From Methylococcaceae bacterium (lineage in GTDB: Bacteria > Pseudomonadota > Gammaproteobacteria > Methylococcales > Methylomonadaceae): a stretch of DNA of 12,115 bases. Location: contig JABFST010000027.1 of NCBI GenBank assembly GCA_013140465.1, forward strand, positions 1 through 12,115, given 5' to 3'. Shown in pieces: positions 1 through 5,745 of this stretch (position 1 is the stretch's first letter; the number at the start of each line of letters is the position of its first letter). The notes beneath the pieces are model-generated. The model was not told the origin of the DNA. It searched no databases and saw only the letters and a list, made by a program, of their open reading frames with translations. A program made the translations under genes and the position numbers.

Positions 1-1
1 A

Positions 2-118
2 ATTTATATCAAGAAAAATTATCGAATGGTTTTGCCTAGTCATGCCGGCGAAATATTACACCCAAAAATTATCAAACAGCTTTTTGATGTCATTCATGAA
101 GCTGAGGACAAAGCCTAA
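2..118 (+). CDS. 3' end of a cassette-type gene, unidentified
   Basis: An open frame enters from the left edge and runs 38 codons to a TAA. Its start lies outside the window. The visible C-terminus contains the stretch MVLPSHAGEILHP followed by a probable amphipathic helix rich in I, K, E and D. The stop codon lies within the left core of the attC site at 113-172, the usual arrangement for an integron gene cassette, and this is the main reason to treat the frame as real. The segment from LPSHAGEIL onward faintly resembles the end of small HicA-type toxins (a conserved Pro-x-His followed by an acidic residue and a short helix), but there is too little sequence to decide. Function is left open. 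Confidence 0.5.
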   Translation: MYIKKNYRMVLPSHAGEILHPKIIKQLFDVIHEAEDKA

Positions 119-172
119 CTCAACGCTCCAGCCGACTCCGCTAACGCTACGCGGCTGAGCTTTGCGTTGGGC
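113..172 (+). other. attC: Integron attC recombination site
   Basis: A 60-base imperfect palindrome starts with GCCTAAC (113-119), matching the RYYYAAC R'' core, and ends with GTTGGGC (166-172), matching the GTTRRRY R' core. The cores pair with one wobble. Inside them lie a spacer mismatch, then CAA and a GCTC block paired with GAGC and TTG, then AGCCG paired with CGGCT. One unpaired C on the left arm corresponds to the extrahelical base that gives attC its strand polarity. About 17 bases form the variable terminal loop. The stop codon of the upstream frame falls in R'', as in gene cassettes. No integrase gene is visible, so this could be the edge of an integron or of an attC cluster lacking an integrase. 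Confidence 0.8.
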
Positions 173-245
173 AATTCTCATAGATTTGTTACTCATTTTT
201 CTTTTACGCTTGAAATACCAATTTTCGCAACCCAATAATGCCTTT

Positions 246-273
246 ATATGGGTACTGATATTTAGTACCATAT
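246..273 (+). promoter_or_regulatory. Palindromic operator/promoter of hicAB
   Basis: GGTACT (251-256) and AGTACC (264-269) form a perfect inverted repeat around a 7-base AT-rich centre. Allowing one bulged G, the arms extend to ATATGG(G)TACT and AGTACCATAT. It ends 4 bases before the hicA ATG. The AT-rich right arm could double as a -10 region. HicB antitoxins with a ribbon-helix-helix domain commonly bind such palindromes to autorepress; that role is inferred here. No clear Shine-Dalgarno sequence precedes hicA. Confidence 0.55.
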
Positions 274-277
274 ACGC

Positions 278-532
278 ATGAAGCGTAAACACCAAAAAAC
301 TCTTGAGGCAATTTTTGCACACCCTGTTAGTGGTAATATCCAATGGCGTGACATTGAGGCATTATTTGCGGAGCTGGGAGCTGACATCAGCTAGCGCGAA
401 GGTTCGCGGGTCGCTGTGGTGCTGTTTGGAGAAGTGCGGGTGTTTCATCGTCCGCATCCCTCACCAAATACCGATAAGGGCGCAGTGCTGTCAATTCGCA
501 AGTGGTTAAATGAAAACGAGGTGAACCCATGA
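278..532 (+). pseudogene. hicA: hicA toxin gene broken by an in-frame amber codon
   Basis: Read through a single TAG, this 84-codon frame gives a typical long-form HicA mRNA interferase. It starts MKRKHQKTLEAIFAHP, continues through WRDIEALFAELGADIS and, after the stop, FGEVRVFHRPHPSPN and RKWLNENEVNP. HicA toxins fold like a small double-stranded-RNA-binding domain and cut mRNA with a conserved histidine. The TAG is codon 39 (392-394), where I recall relatives carrying glutamate (GAG), so one G-to-T change would explain it. The histidine-containing half lies after the stop, so the 38-residue product should be inactive. The frame is otherwise undamaged: no frameshift, and the TGA overlaps the hicB ATG by 4 bases (ATGA). 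This suggests a recent loss or a base-calling error rather than long decay. Confidence 0.85.
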
Positions 533-864
533 TTAACGTGATGAAAATTCAAGGTCATAAGGCCGTCATTACCTATGATCCAGATATTGCTCTGTTCAGG
601 GGAGAATTTGTCGATCTGAACGGCAGTGCAGATTTTTATGCGGCTGATGTAGAAGGGCTTAAGCGCGAAGGTGAAATATCCCTCAAGGTTTTTCTGGATG
701 TATGCCGCGAAAAAGGCATGGAGTCACGCAAAGCCTTTTCCGGCAAGTTCAATGTGCGTATTCCGGCACATCTGCACGCAGACATTGTTAGTGCAGCTAA
801 GGCACAAGGCAAAAGCCTGAACCAGTGGGTCACTGAAGCACTGAGCCGTGAGGTTGGCGTTTAA
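529..864 (+). CDS. hicB: HicB-family antitoxin
   Basis: This 111-residue protein matches the HicB antitoxin family in length and layout. The N-terminal half (about 1-60, with DPDIALFRGEF and GLKREGEISLKVFLD) is the partly degraded RNase-H-like fold that masks the HicA active site. The C-terminal part (about 73-109, KFNVRIPAHLHADIV...SLNQWVTEALSRE) is a ribbon-helix-helix DNA-binding domain. The ATG overlaps the hicA TGA, which implies translational coupling. With hicA stopped at codon 39, ribosomes would terminate about 135 bases upstream, so coupled translation of hicB may be reduced unless it has its own initiation. The protein should still bind the palindrome at 246-273. Its coding frame shows no damage, so it could act as a solo regulator or antidote. 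Confidence 0.9.
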   Translation: MINVMKIQGHKAVITYDPDIALFRGEFVDLNGSADFYAADVEGLKREGEISLKVFLDVCREKGMESRKAFSGKFNVRIPAHLHADIVSAAKAQGKSLNQWVTEALSREVGV

Positions 865-878
865 ATTGTATGCCAGCG

Positions 879-950
879 CGTAGGATGCGGTGAGGTACGA
901 ACCGCATCCTACGCGAACGATGCGGTTCCCTTCGTTCACCGCATCCTACG
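879..950. repeat. Palindromic repeat, CGTAGGATGCGGT family
   Basis: CGTAGGATGCGGT (879-891) is followed by its reverse complement ACCGCATCCTACG at 901-913 and again at 938-950. A further partial TGCGGTT copy at 921-927 can pair with the last arm. The unit can fold as one or two hairpins. There is no T tract, so it is not a typical intrinsic terminator for hicB, although it could stabilise the transcript 3' end. Such dispersed intergenic palindromes are common in gammaproteobacterial genomes. Confidence 0.8.
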
Positions 951-1081
951 GCTCTGGCGGAAGGAAAAGCAGATCAGTGATATATAAGTTTACTCTGACC
1001 CCAGTTATTTCAAGGGCTTAGCACCAGCCAACTAGCGGATGCTGGGGCAATGGCGGATTTGGTTAATCAGGGTGTCAGTTT
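951..1081. other. Non-coding spacer with no recognisable gene
   Basis: Together with the repeats on either side this fills the 387-base gap between hicB and the first GTPase gene. It contains TTTACTCTGACCCC (989-1002). From memory, this motif recurs in intergenic DNA of many gammaproteobacteria near REP-type elements; that link is unproven here. No start codon with a good ribosome site, tRNA-like fold or terminator was seen. Confidence 0.5.
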
Positions 1082-1180
1082 GTAGGTTGGGTTGCATCTT
1101 TTCGCAACCCAACAAACCGTGCGGGAATGTTGGGTTAGATTTATTCCCGCTTTCGCGGAAATAAATCTAACCCAACCTAC
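1082..1180. repeat. Composite hairpin repeat, GTAGGTTGGG family, left copy
   Basis: The outer arms GTAGGTTGGG (1082-1091) and CCCAACCTAC (1171-1180) are perfect inverted repeats. They enclose two more hairpins. The first is GTTGGGTTGC (1086-1095) paired with GCAACCCAAC (1104-1113), with loop ATCTTTTC. The second is a long stem pairing TTGGGTTAGATTTATT (1130-1145) with AATAAATCTAACCCAA (1160-1175), capped by a GC-rich loop. The arms can pair in alternative ways. A related single-hairpin copy lies at 3075-3119 in the opposite orientation, and a fragment (TTTTCGCAACCCA) lies at 222-234. Confidence 0.85.
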
Positions 1181-1251
1181 GCGGCTTAACGTTGGTCTTT
1201 GAACAACTAATCCATTTTTATTTGAAATATTAACCACAGGTTAGGCACTTA

Positions 1252-2283
1252 ATGCAAAAAGAAGAACATTTCACCGATAAATTAGCGGATGACATTCAAC
1301 GCGATGACACGTTGGATACGGCAACTAAGGCTCAGATTATGAGTAACCTTAGAAAAATGAAAGACATCAAAGTCAATATATTAATTACAGGTGCTACAGG
1401 CTGTGGAAAATCATCGACCATTAACGCGCTGTTTGGCAAAAAAGATTTGGCAAAAGTCGGACAAGGCGTTGATCCAGAAACAATGGATATTAGAAAGTTC
1501 GAGTTAAGCAATATTGTCTTGTATGACTCGCCTGGTTTGGGCGATAGTAAAGAAGCAGATTTAAAACACGCAAAAAATATCACTGCCAAGCTTTATGAAA
1601 CAGATGATAAAGGCAATTTGCTGATTGATTTGGTTTTAGTCGTTCTTGATGGTGGAAGCCGCGACCTCGGCACATCATTTCAGTTAATCAATGAAGTCAT
1701 TATTCCTAATCTGGGTGAAGATAAAAAGCGGCTGTTGGTTGCTATCAATCAAGCCGATGTTGCCATGAAAGGACGTTATTGGAATCACCAAAAAAATTAT
1801 CCAGAACCCGAATTGCAAAAATTTCTTGAGGAAAAAGTGTTATCAACTCGTTGGAGAATTAAAGAAGCCACTGGCGTTGATGTTGAGCCTATTTATTACA
1901 GCGCGGGTTATAAGGACTGTGACCAAGCACAAAATCCATACAATCTTTCCAAATTAATGCTTTTAATCTTGCAACACACTAAACAGGAAAAAAGAGCTGC
2001 GTTTGCACAAGATATGAATAAAGACAGCAATATGTGGAAAGATGATGATAGATTGTCAGACTATCGCGGGGAAATTAGAAGCACATTTATCGAATCAATA
2101 ACTTATGGCGCCTCAACTGGCGCAGATATTGGTGGCAATATTTTGGGAGGTCTTGGTGAACTTTATCTTGGTAAAACTGGAGAAAGAATTGGCGAAGCTC
2201 TTGGTAAGGTCGTTGGTGGTGTTGTCGGTGGCGTAGCGGGTGCTATAAGTGGAGCAGTAAGTAAATTTATTAATTGGTTTTAA
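1252..2283 (+). CDS. YfjP/Era-like GTPase with glycine-zipper tail
   Basis: This 343-residue P-loop GTPase has G1 GATGCGKSS at residues 47-55, a likely G2 threonine in GVDPETM (72-78), G3 DSPGLGD at 92-98, G4 NQAD at 166-169 (Gln in place of the usual Lys) and a G5-like YYSAGY at 215-220. Between G3 and G4, LDGGSRDLGTSFQL resembles the corresponding segment of E. coli prophage GTPases such as YfjP and YeeP, so the Era/YfjP branch is the best placement. After the G domain, residues about 286-343 form a Gly/Ala-rich tail with repeated GxxxG spacing (for example GKVVGGVVGGVAG), ending NWF. This would suit membrane insertion or oligomerisation. A paralogue begins 12 bases downstream, implying one operon. 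The region is AT-richer than the nir genes and is flanked by inverted repeats, which suggests acquisition. The cellular role is unknown; phage defence or prophage-type regulation is only a guess. Confidence 0.8.
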   Translation: MQKEEHFTDKLADDIQRDDTLDTATKAQIMSNLRKMKDIKVNILITGATGCGKSSTINALFGKKDLAKVGQGVDPETMDIRKFELSNIVLYDSPGLGDSKEADLKHAKNITAKLYETDDKGNLLIDLVLVVLDGGSRDLGTSFQLINEVIIPNLGEDKKRLLVAINQADVAMKGRYWNHQKNYPEPELQKFLEEKVLSTRWRIKEATGVDVEPIYYSAGYKDCDQAQNPYNLSKLMLLILQHTKQEKRAAFAQDMNKDSNMWKDDDRLSDYRGEIRSTFIESITYGASTGADIGGNILGGLGELYLGKTGERIGEALGKVVGGVVGGVAGAISGAVSKFINWF

Positions 2284-2295
2284 CATAGCCCAAAC

Positions 2296-3030
2296 ATGAA
2301 AAATTATAGATTCCAAGATATTCAATCACACATAGATCGTTATAACCTATTAACTCCGTTAGATATTTTACTGGTAGGTGGAACGGGAACTGGCAAAAGC
2401 TCGACATTAAATGCGTTATTCAATTCAACGGTAGCAAAAGTAGGCGAAGGCGTTGACCCTGAAACACAACATGTTTCGGCTCATTCGTTACATGATTATT
2501 TACGCTTTCACGATTCGGCGGGGCTGGGTGATGGTAAGGAAAATGACTATAACCACGCGAAAAATATCACTTGGGAGCTACAAAGAACCTGCAACACCGA
2601 TTACCATTTTATGGATTTGACGATGGTTTTGCTTGATGGTGGCTCGCGTGATTTAGGCACTGCTTTTCAGTTGCTTGAATCGGTCGTGCTAAAAGCAATT
2701 GAACCGCAACGGGTGATTGTTGCCATTAACCAAGCAGATATGGCGATGAAAGGACGTTATTGGAATACCCACAGTAACAAACCAGAGCCTACGCTAGTTA
2801 ATTTTTTGGAGGAAAAAGCGCACTCTGTACAACACCGTATTAACGAATCAACAGGCTTAACAATTAATAAACCTATCTATTACAGTGCAAAGTTTCACTA
2901 TAACATTCACGCTCTCGTTGACCACATTATCCATCATTTTCCTACCAGTCGTAGAGTTGTTTATAACCATGAATCAAAGGGATCAGACTCTAATGCGAGT
3001 GGTTTTTTAAACGATTTGAACTTATTGTGA
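2296..3030 (+). CDS. Second YfjP/Era-like GTPase, tail-less paralogue
   Basis: This 244-residue protein is plainly related to its upstream neighbour. G1 is GGTGTGKSS (28-36), the G2 region is GVDPETQ, G3 is DSAGLGD (73-79), G4 is NQAD (145-148) and G5 is YYSAK (195-199). LDGGSRDLGTAFQL, MAMKGRYWN and the FLEEK motif are shared almost word for word with the first protein, which points to duplication and divergence. It has a shorter N-terminus, and only about 45 residues follow G5, so the glycine-rich tail of the first protein is missing. All G motifs are intact, so both are probably active GTPases. The pairing suggests a heteromeric complex with one membrane-directed and one soluble subunit (inference). 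No clear ribosome site precedes the ATG; translation may rely on coupling across the 12-base gap. Confidence 0.8.
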   Translation: MKNYRFQDIQSHIDRYNLLTPLDILLVGGTGTGKSSTLNALFNSTVAKVGEGVDPETQHVSAHSLHDYLRFHDSAGLGDGKENDYNHAKNITWELQRTCNTDYHFMDLTMVLLDGGSRDLGTAFQLLESVVLKAIEPQRVIVAINQADMAMKGRYWNTHSNKPEPTLVNFLEEKAHSVQHRINESTGLTINKPIYYSAKFHYNIHALVDHIIHHFPTSRRVVYNHESKGSDSNASGFLNDLNLL

Positions 3031-3074
3031 TGTGGTTAATGAAATAACCCGTAAGGCGGATTCGCCGCTAGTTT

Positions 3075-3119
3075 GTAGGTTGGGTTTGTTGGGTTGCGAA
3101 AAGATGCAACCCAACCTAC
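3075..3119. repeat. Hairpin repeat, GTAGGTTGGG family, right copy (inverted)
   Basis: GTTGGGTTGC (3088-3097) and GCAACCCAAC (3106-3115) form a perfect 10-base-pair stem with loop GAAAAGAT. The loop is the reverse complement of the loop in the 1086-1113 hairpin, so the two hairpins are inverted copies of one element. Outer arms GTAGGTTGGG (3075-3084) and CCCAACCTAC (3110-3119) allow an alternative fold. No T tract follows, so it does not look like a standard terminator for the GTPase operon. Confidence 0.85.
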
Positions 3120-3171
3120 GCGGCTCATTGTCCTCGTTATTGAAATCGGACATCGTAAAGACATTTATCGC

Positions 3172-3183
3172 TAACTTAAGTTA
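3172..3183. promoter_or_regulatory. Perfect 12-base palindrome just upstream of nirF
   Basis: TAACTTAAGTTA is self-complementary over its full length and ends 11 bases before the nirF ATG, where a ribosome site would normally start. It could be a binding site for a dimeric regulator. It does not match the FNR/DNR consensus (TTGAT-N4-ATCAA) expected for nir promoters, and no such box was seen nearby. Confidence 0.3.
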
Positions 3184-3194
3184 ATATTTCAACC

Positions 3195-4358
3195 ATGAAA
3201 AAACACCTCCCTCTCCTCAGCCTACTCATCGCCCTCAACAGCCACGCCGAACTGCGTGCCACGGGTGATCTTGGCATTGTCATTGAACGCGAAGCGGGCG
3301 CGGCCTTAATCGTCAACACCAGCCGCCATCAGCAACTTGCCAAAATTGACCAGTTGGGTGATTTGTCCCATGCCTCGGTGGTGTTTTCGCGGGATGAACG
3401 CTATGCCTATATTTTTGGGCGCGACGGCGGTTTAAGTAAAATTGATTTATTGCAAGACAAGTTGGACAAACGCATTTTGCAAGCGGGCAACAGCATCGGC
3501 GGGGCGATTTCCCAAGACGGCAAATTGATTGCCGTGTCCAATTACACGCCGGGTGGTGTGAAAGTGTTTGCCGCCGATACTTTGGAATTGGTGGCGGACA
3601 TTCCGGCTAGCTACGGCGATGGCAAACTATCCAAAGTAGTGGGCTTGGTGGATGTGCCAGGGCAACGCTTTGTGTTCAGCTTGTTTGATGCGGGCGAAAT
3701 TTGGACATTGGATGTCAAAAACCCTAAACAACCTGTTATCGAAAAATTTAAAAACATCGGCAAACAACCTTACGATGCCCTGATTACGCCAGACGGACGC
3801 TATTATATTGCGGGGCTGTTCGGCGAGCCGGGCATGGCCTTATTGGATTTGTGGAATCCCCAAGCAGGAGTCAAACGCATACTTGCCGACCAAATCAAAC
3901 CCGAAGACAAACAACCCGTGTACAAAATGCCCCATCTTGAAGGCTGGGCGGTGGCCGGGGATACGGTGTTTGTGCCCGCCATCGGCAAGCATGAAGTGTG
4001 GGTGTTGGACAAAAAAACCTGGCAATTGCTAAAAGCGATTCCCGTGGCGGGGCAACCCGTGTTTGTGATGGCAAGACCGGACGCACGCCAAGTGTGGGTG
4101 AATTTTGCAATGCCCGACAACAACTTATTGCAAGTGCTGGATGTGCAATCCTTGGCAGTCAAACAAACCTTAACGCCGGGTAAAGCAGTGCTGCATTGCG
4201 AATTTACCCCGCGCGGCGAACAAGTGTGGGTGGCGGTGCGCGATGATGACCAAGTGCTGGTCTATGACACCGAAACCTTGCAAACCATCGCCCGCTTGCC
4301 CGCGCTGAAACCCAACGGCATTTTTTTTAGCGCCCGCGCCCACCGGATAGGCTTATAG
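3195..4358 (+). CDS. nirF: Heme d1 biosynthesis protein NirF
   Basis: This 387-residue protein has a signal-like N-terminus (MKK followed by a hydrophobic run to NSHA, about 1-18) and an eight-bladed beta-propeller related to the d1 domain of NirS. Signature stretches in order are ATGDLGIVIERE, LSHASVVFSRD, YIFGRDGGL, SNYTPGGVKVF, YKMPHLEGW, QPVFVMARPD, EFTPRGEQVWV and FSARAHRIGL. NirF is required late in heme d1 synthesis; dihydro-heme d1 dehydrogenation has been proposed for it. It binds the d1 precursor, and a conserved histidine is essential in Paracoccus (His59 here is a candidate). Length is normal for the family and the C-terminal RAHRIGL is intact, so the gene is complete. It leads a five-gene operon; its TAG lies one base before the nirD ATG. 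No good Shine-Dalgarno precedes its own start. Confidence 0.95.
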   Translation: MKKHLPLLSLLIALNSHAELRATGDLGIVIEREAGAALIVNTSRHQQLAKIDQLGDLSHASVVFSRDERYAYIFGRDGGLSKIDLLQDKLDKRILQAGNSIGGAISQDGKLIAVSNYTPGGVKVFAADTLELVADIPASYGDGKLSKVVGLVDVPGQRFVFSLFDAGEIWTLDVKNPKQPVIEKFKNIGKQPYDALITPDGRYYIAGLFGEPGMALLDLWNPQAGVKRILADQIKPEDKQPVYKMPHLEGWAVAGDTVFVPAIGKHEVWVLDKKTWQLLKAIPVAGQPVFVMARPDARQVWVNFAMPDNNLLQVLDVQSLAVKQTLTPGKAVLHCEFTPRGEQVWVAVRDDDQVLVYDTETLQTIARLPALKPNGIFFSARAHRIGL

Positions 4359-4359
4359 G

Positions 4360-4818
4360 ATGTTGTCGCCGTTACAGCAACGCTTGCTGAATGATTTTCA
4401 GCGCGATTTCCCTTTATCTGCCAGACCTTACCAAGACATAGCCGAACAATTGGGCGTGACTGAGCAAGCCGTGTTGGCGGCGTTTGCCGAACTCAACGCC
4501 CGGCACTATATCAGCCGCATCGGCCCGGTCATCCGCCCCAACCAAATCGGCGCCAGCACCTTAGTGGCGATGGCAGTCCCCGCTGACGAGTTACAGGCGG
4601 TTGCCGATTTGGTTAGTGCTTACCCCGAAGTCAACCACAATTATGAACGCGAGCATCACTTTAACTTATGGTTTGTGCTGATTGCAGCCGATGCCGCGCA
4701 TTTGCAAGCTGTGTTGGACGATATTGAACAGCACACAGGCTACACCGCGCTGTCGTTGCCGTTAGTCCAGGAGTTTTTTATCGACTTGGGTTTCCCACTG
4801 GATTTAGCCCATGCTTGA
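4360..4818 (+). CDS. nirD: Siroheme decarboxylase subunit NirD
   Basis: This 152-residue protein has an Lrp/AsnC-like fold: an N-terminal winged-helix region (about 5-60, PYQDIAEQLGVTEQAVLAAFAEL) followed by a RAM-like alpha/beta domain. Such proteins are often misannotated as AsnC regulators. With NirL, NirG and NirH it converts siroheme to 12,18-didecarboxysiroheme in the cytoplasm. The family motif H-N-Y-E-R-E-H is at residues 93-99 and is followed by FNLWFVL; the C-terminus ends in the typical FFIDLGFPL. It is separate from NirL here, whereas some bacteria carry a fused NirDL. Its TGA overlaps the nirL start by 8 bases, so translation is coupled. The HNYxRxH form groups it with NirG, and the CYxRP form groups NirL with NirH, consistent with paired subunits. 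Confidence 0.92.
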   Translation: MLSPLQQRLLNDFQRDFPLSARPYQDIAEQLGVTEQAVLAAFAELNARHYISRIGPVIRPNQIGASTLVAMAVPADELQAVADLVSAYPEVNHNYEREHHFNLWFVLIAADAAHLQAVLDDIEQHTGYTALSLPLVQEFFIDLGFPLDLAHA

Positions 4819-5308
4819 TGCCCGCGACCGCCAGCTATTGGCGCACATCCAACTCGGCTTGCCGCTGTGTGCAAGACCGTATCAGGCGATAGGCGATGCT
4901 ATCGCAATGCCCGAAACTGAAGTCATCGAGCGACTAACCCGCCTTAAACACCTAGGTTTGATTAAACGCTTAGGTGTGATCGTCAAACATCGTCCCTTGG
5001 GCTATAACGCCAATGCGATGATTGTTTGGGACATCCCTGATGCTTTGATCCACGCATTAGGAACGCAATTAAGCCGTTATGAGTTTGTCACCTTATGCTA
5101 CCAACGCCCGCGCCTAGAAGCGTGGCCTTATAACCTGTACTGCATGATCCACGGCAAAGACCGCGCCACCGTATTGGCGCAACTGGCGCAATTGGACAGT
5201 GCTTGCCAGCTGACCGACTTTAAGCGCGAAATTTTATTCAGCCGCCAATGTTTTAAACAACGCGGTGCCCTATACCCACGCGCCAGCAAACAACGTGCTT
5301 ATGGATAA
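4811..5308 (+). CDS. nirL: Siroheme decarboxylase subunit NirL
   Basis: This 165-residue member of the NirDLGH/AhbAB family has an N-terminal winged-helix segment (about 3-55, including GLPLCARPYQAIGD and IERLTRLKHLGLIKRLG). Its second domain contains LGYNANAMIVWDIPD and CYQRP (96-100), with WPYNLYCMIHG following. These match the NirL/NirH branch, where Cys-Tyr-x-Arg-Pro replaces the His-Asn-Tyr motif of NirD/NirG. The ATG at 4811 lies inside the last codons of nirD, and the last codons overlap the nirG start. The tail after RGALYPRASK is somewhat long and basic, and coincides with the DNA that also encodes the nirG start. It works in siroheme decarboxylation with its three neighbours. Confidence 0.9.
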   Translation: MLDARDRQLLAHIQLGLPLCARPYQAIGDAIAMPETEVIERLTRLKHLGLIKRLGVIVKHRPLGYNANAMIVWDIPDALIHALGTQLSRYEFVTLCYQRPRLEAWPYNLYCMIHGKDRATVLAQLAQLDSACQLTDFKREILFSRQCFKQRGALYPRASKQRAYG

Positions 5309-5744
5309 CATCGACCGCCAGATTATCAACCAATTACAAGACGGTTTTCCGGTTTGCCCCGCCCCGTACCAGCACGCCGCCCAGCAACTGGGCATCAGCG
5401 AGGCCGAATTGCTAGCGCGTTTACAAGCCTTGTTGGCAGACGGCACGTTAAGCCGCTTTGGGCCGCTATACCATGCCGAACGGGTGGGCGGCGCACTGAC
5501 CTTAGCCGCCGTAAAAGTGCCGCTGGAACGCTACGACGAAGTGACCGACATCATCAACGCCTTCCCCGAGGTGGCACACAATTACCAGCGCAACCATGTC
5601 TTAAACATGTGGTTTGTGCTGGCGACCGAAACCCCTGCGCAGCTACAGCAAGCCCTCGCCGACATCGAACAACAAACCGGATTGCCTGTTTATAACATGC
5701 CTAAAATTAACGAATATTTTGTCGGCTTACGCTTGGAAGCTTAA
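5301..5744 (+). CDS. nirG: Siroheme decarboxylase subunit NirG
   Basis: With the start at the ATG at 5301 this is a 147-residue NirG beginning MDNIDRQIINQLQDGFPVCP, which lines up with the first residues of NirD, NirL and NirH. An upstream in-frame ATG at 5265 would add 12 residues unlike any paralogue and overlap nirL by 44 bases. The 8-base overlap given by 5301 repeats the nirD-nirL junction exactly and is preferred. The protein has the winged-helix region (about 1-55) and the second domain with HNYQRNH at 93-99 and MWFVL after it, as in NirD. The C-terminus INEYFVGLRLEA is family-like. The stop is followed one base later by the nirH ATG. Confidence 0.9.
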   Translation: MDNIDRQIINQLQDGFPVCPAPYQHAAQQLGISEAELLARLQALLADGTLSRFGPLYHAERVGGALTLAAVKVPLERYDEVTDIINAFPEVAHNYQRNHVLNMWFVLATETPAQLQQALADIEQQTGLPVYNMPKINEYFVGLRLEA

Positions 5745-5745
5745 T

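Noticed and set aside
56..343. Minus-strand 95-codon frame across the attC and hicA start
   Set aside because: It runs antisense through the attC palindrome and the hicA N-terminus, has no recognisable motif and no ribosome site.
303..509. Plus-strand frame overlapping hicA in another phase
   Set aside because: The hicA frame gives a clear family match on both sides of the amber codon; this overlapping frame gives none.
1012..1080. Open reading stretch that could be a protein remnant
   Set aside because: It is very short, has no start or ribosome site and no recognisable family.
879..1180. CRISPR array
   Set aside because: The repeats are inverted and nested, not regularly spaced direct repeats with unique spacers, and no cas gene is present.
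1184..1197. GCTTAAC next to GTTGGTC as a second attC
   Set aside because: GCTTAAC fits RYYYAAC, but GTTGGTC breaks GTTRRRY, and no paired partner arms lie at a suitable distance.
3803..4183. Several frames inside nirF on both strands
   Set aside because: They are shadows of the nirF codon pattern with no independent support.
5265..5300. Upstream start for nirG
   Set aside because: It adds residues unlike any paralogue and creates a 44-base overlap; the ATG at 5301 repeats the overlap seen at nirD-nirL.
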